Position numbers and translations under genes: made by a program. The notes under the pieces are model-generated. The model saw only the letters and a list, made by a program, of their open reading frames with translations, did no database searches and had not been told where the DNA came from. Positions 1 through 9,162 of a stretch of DNA of 64,000 bases are shown one piece after another (position 1 is the stretch's first letter; each line of letters starts with the position of its first letter). The DNA is from Protea cynaroides (taxonomy: Eukaryota; Streptophyta; Magnoliopsida; Proteales; Proteaceae): NCBI GenBank assembly GCA_028583415.1, contig CM053270.1, positions 63,849,517-63,913,516 on the forward strand, in the 5' to 3' direction.

Positions 1-777
1 CTACTAAACTTTTGACTTTTTGATTTAATCATACATATTATTGAAGCTTCTTTTTTGTAGAGAATCAAGGTCTAATCTGGCTCGCTAATAAAATTATCTA
101 AATTCTTTATTAGGTTCGTGTAAATTAAGCACCTCACAGTGGGAGTAGGGTGATTGGAGTTCCCTGTGCTTCTGTTTTGTGACTCAATGAGTGCAAGATG
201 TGGAAGCAATCAAACAACTTATCCAAGGCGTTCAAGTGAGGTGTATATATATATATATATATCCCTTTTTATTTTATATTTTTGTTTTGTATTGAACCAT
301 AATTAATTAGTCATTGGTCTCTTACCTGTTTTTTATTCATTTTCTTCTCTGCTCTTTAATAGATGGATTGGATCATGGATACAACTTTCCCAGTCAGGAC
401 GAAGGAGGGTTTCTTGATATCTTCCTATGTTGAAAACTCTACTTGTAAATTATCTTCGGATTTTGGCATTAAATTATTTCTTTTCTTTGCCTTTTTATAT
501 TCTTTAGAAATGTCATCTTTCTTTTCTTTTCTTTTCTTTTTTATTAAAATGAACATCGTCTTTCTATTTCTAAATTATCTTATTTCCTTTTCTTTGCCTT
601 GTTTATATTCTTATGAATATCATCTTTCCTTCTTTTTTGTGAATCTATTAAATTCAAAAGAACAATTTCTATTAATCTGTGAAATTCATTTTTTATATCG
701 CTGGTTCAAATCCGAACAAATCAATCACTGCGAACTTTGAATATATATCATCTCTTCCTCTGGTTTCTCTCTTTCTT

Positions 778-811
<34 letters not shown>

Positions 812-1735
812 CCTAATCCCTCCCGTTTTACAAGGTTCTCAATGCTAGAGGATCCCAGAAGGCATATTATGAAATACTGCATGGAAAACCAATCAATAAT
901 GTTATGATACACTGCAGGCTTGGAATTCTGAAAATTATAGTGTCAGAGGAGTGAACCTTATTGTGCTGGGTTTCTACTGATTTCCTGTGGACCTTTCAGT
1001 TGGGTTGGGCTTGGATGGAAAATCTGAAATGACCCAATGATTGATCTAAGTGGAATCGAGATTGTATTCTAGGAGTGATATCATGTCATGCATGTCGGAT
1101 CTTTAAGAACTTGAGTTTAAGACAAGCACAATCTGTGGATAAAGCTTTAGATCAAAAAGCTGGCTAAAAGCTGGTTGGATGATTATAGGCATGGGTGTCA
1201 ATTCAGTCTCGGTCCGGCTTATAGGTTTACATTAATTTAAGACCTCGCATCGTAATCGACATATTCAGTTGATCAGTCATCATATATAGATTAGACATGA
1301 ACACTTTTTTATTCCATCCGATTGGTTACTGATCCATAATCGTTCAAATGCTAACTAGGATAATCAGTCCAGAATTTGTTTCCTGCTAATCGAGATAATC
1401 CATCTCATGCTAATCAGCCATATCATATTTGATTTTCTGACCGTCAAATGCAAGATATAACTAATTGGTTAAACTTTTGTGCCAAAAAAAACGACTCCTT
1501 AGATCCACAAGATCTAAGTTTCATAAACTGAGAAACTAAAAATTCTGAAGTCGAGTGAAAGAAGATGCCCAACATTGCTTCTCAGATCTATTTTTCATGT
1601 TATCAGATCTACATACGATATATTGTGCTGGATGTGATCTTCAGCCAAAAACACTCCAACATTCAATTGATCGAAGATTCGGATGTGTAACATCATCCCA
1701 AGGTCTAGTCATGATCGTGCGATTGGAGTTCCCCT
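1..1735 (+). repeat. 3' flank of an NLR copy lying left of the window (copy A)
   Basis: This stretch matches 12590-14395, the region downstream of the NLR pseudogene, almost from its first base. Shared landmarks in the same order are the 'acttttgactttttgattt' block, a block ending in a donor-like gtgag (near 230 and 12840), a 'gatggattggatcatggatac' block, a pyrimidine tract (770-810) and the block around 1437-1730. I infer that an NLR of the same family ends just left of position 1. It contains a short (TA)n at about 243-262 and a poly-T run at about 781-810. The small reading frames here (for example 363-740) are low-complexity and I do not regard them as genes. Confidence 0.75.
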
Positions 1736-2099
1736 GATGCACATGCCGATATATTGGTGTTACGGTTGGAAATTGTCATGCCGGTCTACAATCCGAGCTA
1801 CCTGCACTCACAGAAGTTAAACAAGGGAGTTGGGCAACTAAGCCCCGGGTACACTCCGATGCCTAAGTCAGATTTTCAATGTAAACAGTCAAGAGACAGC
1901 AAGAAGCTATCTCCAGTTTAGAGAAAGAGGGGATCGATGAAAGAATTTGAGTGTATGAGAGAATGAATGGTGAATAATGAGATTGTCAGTGAGTCTTTAC
2001 CTTGAGAGATCGTCCTCTACTTAAGAACATATTTAAAGCACAAGAGGGGAATTTGAATACTATTGTCTGTCACTAGAGATCCATAATAATATTTCTTTG
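1736..2099. other. Spacer without a gene
   Basis: I see no coding region here. A block around 1845-1870 ('actccgatgcctaagtcag') resembles 7025-7052 and looks like a fragment of an old LTR or other dispersed repeat, but no boundaries can be set. Confidence 0.4.
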
Positions 2100-2394
2100 G
2101 AACGGTTGGCGTAATAATAATTTTCATTTGAAATATAATATATTACCTATTATTTCTTGTTTGCTTTAATTTGCATGGGGCCTACACTTTTGACTATGGA
2201 CGAATATAATTATTGATCTGTATATCAACTATCATGCCTACCATTCCCCCTATGTAAGTTTATTTCCCTTACTGCAACAAAGAATTTCCAACTTCAAACA
2301 AAGAGAGAAGTATATCTGCTGTTCATTGTTACCAAAATATGGAAGTTCAGATTCTTGTCTCCAATGTAGAGCCAATCCTAAAGAGTTTGACCTT
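2100..2394 (+). pseudogene. NLR 5' stump (copy B): promoter-side flank plus the first 18 codons
   Basis: Positions 2100-2338 match the flank directly upstream of the NLR pseudogene (8935-9162). From the ATG at 2339 the reading is MEVQILVSNVEPILKSLT, nearly identical to the start of the NLR at 9163. Homology stops at about 2394, exactly where an LTR-like sequence begins with TG. The rest of the coding region is absent here. This is a truncated paralogue whose body was lost or displaced by retrotransposon insertion and later rearrangement. It cannot make an NLR. Confidence 0.8.
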
Positions 2395-3154
2395 TGTAGG
2401 AAATAATAGCATCACAAGGCAAAATATATTGTTTAAGACTATCTAATAAACATATGATGTTAAAGATAATATCAATAATCAAACCATATGATTAAGAATC
2501 TGAACCAATTTATTGTAATATAATGAAATCTAAACACATACCTTATACGGTGTTAATCAAGGAATCGATTAGGGCTGAGTCGTGTTGGTACACTCTCCTT
2601 AAGATTGTGTTTGCCCTCTATACGGTGCAACGAGTCCTCGCAAACCAACCTCCAAGATAAAACAACTCTTCAGTAGGACACCCACCCAGTGTGCACTCAC
2701 TGTTAGGTGTATGCAGACCCGACGACTAAGGTTAACAATCCTTTAAAACAATGATGGAACAGATTCTATCGATAAACCAGAGTAGAGAGAGAGAGATGGA
2801 AGGAGAAGGAAGAGTGACAGGAATTTTGTACTCAAATCTTGAGTGATTTGGAATGAGGTAACATCCTCTATTTATAGAAGACAAGTACCTCTCTAAGAGT
2901 CACTACCAAGGGATATGGGTGTACCTCTTCATACCAAAAGGTATAAGTCACCACATTTCTAAAAGGGTACACTTGAATAGGTATGTATCCAAACCCATAT
3001 CCATATTCATTTCACTATCCATATCCATATCGATTTTCATATCCAACTCAAAACAAAATTGAAATTAAATTTTCCTCAAAATTAAAACCAAAACTTTGAA
3101 TTTAATTTTAAAATTTTTTGAAACTTTATTTGTTTTTCAGTATTAAAAACAACA
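2395..3154 (-). mobile_element. LTR of a degraded retrotransposon (minus strand), inserted in NLR copy B
   Basis: The segment starts TGTAGG and ends ACA (TG...CA), about 760 bp. On the minus strand it carries a TATA-like box (CTATAAATAGAGG, about 2868-2880). Immediately outside its right edge lies a minus-strand polypurine tract (ACTTGTGGGGGAT, about 3155-3167), as expected just before a 3' LTR. It starts inside NLR codon 19. A related sequence beginning TGTAGGAAA lies at 8254. No second LTR or target-site duplication was found, so the element is partial. Confidence 0.6.
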
Positions 3155-3330
3155 ATCCCCCACAAGTTTCAAAAAGATTAATAAAACCAGAATCAGACTG
3201 TTAACCTCATGAGAACTATAAGCGATGTCGTTGCAGATGTCTATCGACTTGAATCTACACTAGGTCTGATAGGCCAAGCTACAGAGTACGGGTGAAGCTT
3301 GCTCCTTGAACCTTTCCTCATTAGTGTAAA
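3155..3330 (-). mobile_element. Internal remnant of the LTR retrotransposon
   Basis: This short stretch next to the polypurine tract is presumably the 3' internal end of the element whose LTR is 2395-3154. No recognisable protein domain survives. Confidence 0.35.
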
Positions 3331-3800
3331 AAATTGACCTAGTGTGACTGGAAAATTGACCTAGTGTCCCACACCACGTGTCAACTACTTATTAGTGAAT
3401 AGTATTTATGCACATCATGCAACAGAACAAATATTACTTAAAAAATATGCATCAAATGAGAGTAACCGTTTTATTCTGTTACAACTCAAGCCCAAGGGAA
3501 AACCTAACCCAAAACACAAGCCTATTAGGTGGGAGGTGTCCAAATCCTCTCCTCCACGGCTCCCCGGCTCCCACCCCATCCAACCGTTGGAGGGTGAGCC
3601 GGCTCAAACTCCAACCCCCTCCAACGGTTGGATGGGGTGGGAGCCTGGGAGCCGAGGAGCCGTGGAGGAGAGGATTTTGTTCCTAGGTGAGAGAGCCTCA
3701 AAACTTAAGAACCACACTTTGATGTATATATGAAATCCAATATGGGATTATAACATATTCCCTCTATCTACCTGCTTCTTCTTTCATTGCATAACGCCTA
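3331..3800. repeat. Dispersed repeat with a long GC-rich hairpin, copy 1
   Basis: About 450 bp is repeated in direct orientation at 7229-7690. Its core is an inverted repeat with arms 3544-3594 and 3617-3674 and a loop of about 22 bp. The arms contain 'ccccatccaaccgttgg' and its complement. The small frames read across it are by-products of the symmetry, not genes. Confidence 0.8.
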
Positions 3801-4240
3801 CTCACATGGCTATAGATGCATCAATGATTCAAGGTTACCCCTCTTCTCCGTTAAAGTCTAACATGAAGAAAGTGTGCAGACAAATGACCATCGCTTTTTG
3901 AAATTCGTAAGGAAAAGAGAGAACACACCTCTAGAATCTAGAGTGTGTGAGTTTGAGAAGACGTACAAGAAGAAGTGATGTCGTCCTCCATCAATAAGGG
4001 TAAAAAAGTATTTTCATCTTAAGATTAATAAGGGTATTTTTGTAACTTCAATACAAGTAGGGGTATTTTTGTCTTTTAGAAAAATAACTACTTTTTTCAA
4101 TAATTAACGTTCATTATCTAATGGATTGGACTTATATGTTATAAATATGATTTTTTTGAGGGAGATCCGTGTAAGGCTAAAATGTAGATAATAGTAATGT
4201 ATAATAAACGAATTGCAAAAGGGAGATCCATGTAATTTTC
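3801..4240. other. AT-rich spacer
   Basis: No coding region is seen. The first part continues similarity with about 7690-7750; the remainder is AT-rich with no recognised element. Confidence 0.4.
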
Positions 4241-5330
4241 CCACTAATTAAAGAAAAATCTAAAAAAATATAAATTACGCTGGTGATAACCCAACCCCCT
4301 CTGAATTATCCAACAGCAAACAGGTCTTACATTATTTCTAAGCTCTTAATCATTCTTTATTCGGTGGCTTTTCTCGTTTCTAGCTTTGTAGGTGAGAATT
4401 CTCATCTTCTCCGATAGTCTTTTTCAGCTGTAAGTGAGAATTCTCATTTTCTTCTTCCACGAAGAGCCTCTAAATCAATTCTCGTCAGCACAAGGTGACA
4501 GAAAAAAAATAAAATAATAAAATAAAGAATGCATCAATTATTATGTTCAATCACAAAGAAAAATTCAAACTCTTATCCTTTAGAGCACAAGGGACAAAAA
4601 AATAATAAAATAATAAAATAAAGAACGCACCAATTATTGTGTTCGGTGACAAAGAAAAACAGAAGGATGGTTTCTGATTAATTAATTCTTGTATTAGGTG
4701 CATGGGTATCGCGGTACATCTAATAGATACATGAGTGACAGAGGTTGATATAATTAATCAATATTGATCTCTGCTGAAATTGATACAGATTAATCAATAA
4801 TGGCAACTACTAAATTCATGTACACGTACAGAGGGGAATTTGATTACTATTGTCACTAAGGTTTTGTTTGGTTGCAAGATGAATTGAAGGAAAGAAAAGT
4901 GAAATTTTATAAATTTTAAATAAAAAATTTTACAATGATTACAGCACATGCTATCATATTACTATCTAATTAATTCTAAATTATTCTATGTTTAGTTATT
5001 AACTTACATTTTACTTTGCATCCAAATCTCTGTCATTTGAGAAGGAAAATAAATTTTACGTCTTATAAGTATTATTATTAAGTATGTTAGGAAAAGTAAA
5101 ATAAATTTTATATCTTATACAATCATATTGTGTTATAACTACAATAGTTTTTATTTAAAATATAAAAATTTCTTCTTTTCCCTTCAATTCCCCTTGCAAC
5201 CAAACAAAACCTAAATATCCATGAACGATGGTTCTGTAGAACCGTTGGTGTAATAATAATTTTCATTTGAAAAATAATATATTACCCATTATTTCTTTCT
5301 TTATTTTAATTTGTATGGGGTTTAAAAGCA
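4241..5330. repeat. NLR upstream flank, duplicated copy carrying a MITE
   Basis: From about 4385 to 4859 and from 5212 to about 5325 this matches 7755-8253, and in its last part also 2045-2170 and 8895-8990. The shared blocks are 'gtgagaattctc', 'gcatcaattatt', 'cactaa' and 'gtaataataattttcatttg'. It is the far-upstream and near-upstream flank of the NLR family without a following coding region. A MITE interrupts it at 4860-5211. Confidence 0.75.
4860..5211. mobile_element. Tourist-like (PIF/Harbinger) MITE, 352 bp
   Basis: The ends are inverted repeats: GGTTTTGTTTGGTTGCAAG at the left and the complement of the same word at the right (CTTGCAACCAAACAAAACC). It is flanked by TAA on both sides (4857-4859 and 5212-5214). 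The paralogous flank at about 8135-8150 reads cactaa-agatccacgaac with no insert, so the empty site confirms both the ends and the TAA duplication. It has no coding capacity. A diverged relative is split across 53958-58920. Confidence 0.9.
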
Positions 5331-7228
5331 TAATCACTTTTTAAAATTAGAGATTTGCAACTAACGAATTGTAAATCCAATGATATTCATACCTAAAGGT
5401 TGTGTTGAGAACTGAAATATCAAAAGAGAGTAAGCAGTTTGGAGACAAAAAGATAAAGAGTAAGAGATTCAAATAAAATGAGAGATTTTGTGTGTGTGTG
5501 TGTGTGTGATTTTAGTTTAGGTTAAGTTAAGATTTGAGACTTAGTTTAAGATTAGGAGTTATGAGTTAGGGATTAGAGATTTCTATAGCCAAGAATTAAT
5601 CGATTTAAACGGCCCATAAACGATTTTGCATGTATTCAAATTAAACGGTAATTAATACTATGAAAACTCATACTAAAATTGAACTGTTTACCAAACTATT
5701 TACCGATTCTGATGTAAACAACTAAAATCGATTTCAAGATACCAATTGGGTTTTCAATGACCAACGCATTTTGAACCAAAAAATGAGCATCTCAATGCTA
5801 ACATCCAAAGGCTGTATTAGATCAGACTATTTTGTCAAATCTGTACTTGTGATGATTGTCGGTTTATGATATCAATTGGACCAAAAAATGTTTGTCTATG
5901 TGTATGGTTTGAAAAGCAATTAAACTATGGTTAATTGGATCAATAGTTCCGTGTTCCATTCGGGTTCAGCATTTGTCGGTTGGGCCTGGTTTGGGTACTT
6001 TTTTGATTTTATTTCATATCGATTTGGTTTGGTTTTGGTCTGATAAGAAATTCAGTCTACAAAATCAGAACCAAAACTGACAACTGTTGGTTTTGCTCTT
6101 AGCCATCGCTTGGTAGTCCTTTATCGGTTTATTATCGGCTCAGTATCAACTTAACATATATTAAAATAAAATTATTATAATTAAATATTAAATTTTATCG
6201 ATTTTATCGGGTCTTTATATGTTTTTTCGGTTTCTAACCGTCTGGTCGGTGTCAATGTGTCCTATCGGTCAATCTGATTGGTTTCAGTTTTTAACTTGTA
6301 TCTAAATACCAAAACCAATATCGAACCAAAAAGAGTTTAATTTGATCCGATAATCAGTCTTTTTGATTTGGCCTCAATTTTGACACCCCTTTGTGATTCA
6401 GGTTTCCGGTTTTCCCTTTAAAGTGTCCATGGCAGCATAAATAAATATAGCTTGCAGTGTTTCGCCTTTAGCTATATCTTTATTTTATTTTTTTTAAATC
6501 TTTTAATTTAGTATTGTTCGTGTATCACTCTATCATTGATTTTGTATTGATCCTATATCGGTTTTCAGTGATTGATATACATTTTCATTCAAAGAACTAA
6601 AACCATTGTGTTAATAGGATCCTGGAACAAGAGAAACCAACACACAAAAAAAGAATCTAAGAACATATTTTTTTGTTAGACTCAATAGACGATAAGCAAA
6701 GAATTTACAGAATCAAAATAGCATTTTTAATGCATGTTTTTGTTTGGAAGAAATGAACAAAACTTAAGATTGACTTCAATTAATTGGAAAAAGGAATTTT
6801 ATCTGGAAGGAAATTTTTGTAATCCCTTTTTGGAAACTTGCATTTATCATGAAATTCAATCATTATCAAAATATTTAACATATGCATTTCAAATTAACAC
6901 CTTTTTGGGGAGAGAGGAAGGATAAGCAATGTTGCCATTAGATTCTAGACTGGTTTTTTTTTGTGGGACTTGTATTGTAAACGTTAGTAAATGAGTATAA
7001 GAATGGTTAGACTCAGGGTTCGAGGGATGCACTCTGATGCTTAAGTCGAGAATTCAAGCAAAAATAAACATGAAGAGGTGATAGAAAGAGAGCGAATGAT
7101 AATAAATGTTAAATCAATGTGATGTGACTTTGGTAGATGAATTTATTTATATGTGCAGAAAGTGGATCCCGTCTCCACACTTATAATGTAATCACCAAAA
7201 TTCATATGGATGTATATGCCCCTGAGTA
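5331..7228. other. Long AT-rich spacer without a gene
   Basis: About 1.9 kb with no credible reading frame. It contains a (TG)n microsatellite at 5489-5508 and a purine/pyrimidine-skewed part (5940-6400) rich in 'ggttt/aaacc' words that ends in 'tgacacccct' near 6392. That end resembles the termini of plant hAT elements, but no partner end was found. Around 6990-7060 is a block similar to 1845-1870. Confidence 0.5.
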
Positions 7229-7690
7229 GAAAACTGACCTAGTGTGACTGGAAAATTGACCTAATGTCCCACACCACGTGTCAACTACTTATTAGTGAAT
7301 AGTATTTATGCACATCATGCAACGAACAAATATTAATTAAAAAATATGCATCAAATGAGAATAACCGTTTTATTCTATTACAACTCAAGCCCAAGGGAAA
7401 ATCCAACCCAAAACACAAGCCTATTAGGTGGGAGGTGTCCAAATCTTCTTCTCCACGGCTCCCCGGCTCCCACCCCATCCAACCGTTGGAAGGGTGAGCC
7501 GGCTTAAACTCCAATCCCCTCCAACGGTTGGATGGGTTGGGAACCAGGGAGCCATGCGTGGAGGGGAGGATTCGATTCCTAAGTGGGAGAGCCTCAAAAT
7601 TTAAGAACCACACTTTGATGTATATGTGAAATCCAATGTGGAATTATAACATATTCCCTCTATCTATCTGTTTCTTTTTTCATTGCATAA
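7229..7690. repeat. Dispersed hairpin repeat, copy 2
   Basis: This is a direct-orientation match to 3331-3800 including the 'gacctagtgtgactgg' start, 'ccacgtgtcaactac' and the hairpin (about 7440-7572). The right arm here is shorter and has more mismatches, so this copy of the hairpin is more decayed. The minus-strand frame across it (7281-7613) is not a gene. Confidence 0.8.
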
Positions 7691-7749
7691 CCCCTACTCA
7701 CATGGCTATAGATGCATCAATGATTCAAGGTACCCCTCTTCTCCTTTAA

Positions 7750-8253
7750 AGTCTTTTCCAGCTGATAGGTGAGAATTCTCTTTTTCCATTTCATTTTCGG
7801 ATACGCAGAGAGAACAAAGTCAAAGAATTCTTATCTTTAAGAGCACAAGGGGACAGATAAAAGAAAAAGAAGAAGAGGACGCATCAATTATTGTCCTTGG
7901 TCACAAAGAAAAACAAAATTTTTTGATTAATCAAGTCTTGTGTTAGGGGCATCGGTCTTGTGGTACAGCTAATAGATAGATGAGTTGAGTGACAGTGGTT
8001 GATATAACCAAAAAAATAATAAAAAATCAATATCGACCTCAGCTGAAATTGATATAAATTAATCAATATGATGAATCTAATTATAACAATTACTAAAACC
8101 ATACTTAAAAGAACAAAGAGTAATTTGATTACTATTGCCACTAAAGATCCACGAACTGTCGATGTAATAATGATTTTCATTTGACAAATAATATATTACC
8201 TATTATTTCTTCTTTGCTTTTATTTGTATATTAGGCCAACCGACCGCTCTTTT
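7750..8253. repeat. NLR upstream flank, third copy without the MITE
   Basis: It matches 4385-5325 but lacks the MITE, giving the empty site at about 8135-8150. It ends abruptly at 8253, where an LTR-like sequence starts with TGTAGG. No NLR coding region follows directly. Confidence 0.75.
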
Positions 8254-8601
8254 TGTAGGAAAAGTATGTTACAAAATAAGTTTGAGACTACAGAGTTACA
8301 GAAAACAAAATAAATATTGAAAACAGTTAAGGCAGATCACTTACAGAATTTATAAAGTAAGATTAACGATATGGATAGGGCTGAGTCGTACCACCGGTCA
8401 CTATCCTTAAGATTAATTCACCTCTTATTTGCAAAGAGTTCCCGTGAGATTAATCCCCAAGATAAAACAGCCCCGAAATCGAAGCTTCTTCCACTTAGGT
8501 TGCACTCCAACAAGTGGTCTTCGTCAGAATCCCGACGGCTACAATCAACACTCAAAGAGAAACCGATTGATTTTGATAACTATAAAAACAGAATAAGGCT
8601 G

Positions 8602-8637
<36 letters not shown>

Positions 8638-8890
8638 ATAAAGTTGTGTACGGATAAACTGTTGTAACCTTATGCTAATGAACTATTTTCATATTAATAG
8701 AAGAAGAAGTCCCAAATCAAAGGGTACGATGGAAAATTGTATCCATCCAACGGGTTGTGATGAAAGGATACGTCAGTAGAATAGAAGATCAAGATTTAAT
8801 TTTCCCAACGATCATAAAGATCAATGGTTAAGATTAAACTAATTTAAATTCGTATCTATTCAAATACATCATGTCTCTATGTATTCAAAT
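8254..8890 (-). mobile_element. LTR-like relic between two NLR promoter copies
   Basis: It begins TGTAGGAAA like the LTR at 2395 and shares 'gggctgagtcgta', 'ccttaagatt' and 'aagataaaac' with it, so both belong to one retrotransposon superfamily. The right edge is unclear; NLR flank similarity resumes at about 8895. A (GA)n microsatellite lies at 8605-8632. The small plus-strand frame at 8371-8667 is not a gene. Confidence 0.5.
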
Positions 8891-8894
8891 ACGT

Positions 8895-9162
8895 CATGTC
8901 TTTAGAGATCCATCAATAATATTTCTTTGGAACGATTGGCGTAATAATAATTTTCATTTGAAATATTATATATTACCTACTATTCCTTGTTTGCTTCAAT
9001 TTGCATGGGGCCTACACTTTCGACTAGGGACGAGTATAATTATTGATCTGTATATTAAGCCTACCATTCCCCCTATATTGTAAGTTTATTTCTCTTACTG
9101 CAACAAAGAATTTCCAACTTCAAACAAAGAGAGAAGCAGCTGCTGTTCATTGTTACCAAAAT
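8895..9162 (+). promoter_or_regulatory. Upstream region of the NLR pseudogene
   Basis: It is conserved with 2060-2338 and in part with 5225-5320 and 8150-8235. This makes it the most often retained piece of the NLR repeat unit and probably the promoter and 5' leader. No single convincing TATA box can be fixed. The reading frame is open upstream from 9043, but homology with the other copy and the standard CC-NLR start place translation at the ATG at 9163. Confidence 0.5.

Noticed and set aside
363..740. Plus-strand 125-codon frame
   Set aside because: Phe/Leu-rich low-complexity translation in a non-coding NLR flank; the paralogous region (12960-13330) does not keep the frame.
3395..3733. Overlapping frames across the hairpin repeat (also 7281-7613 minus)
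   Set aside because: They appear on both strands because the sequence is an inverted repeat; no protein family resemblance.
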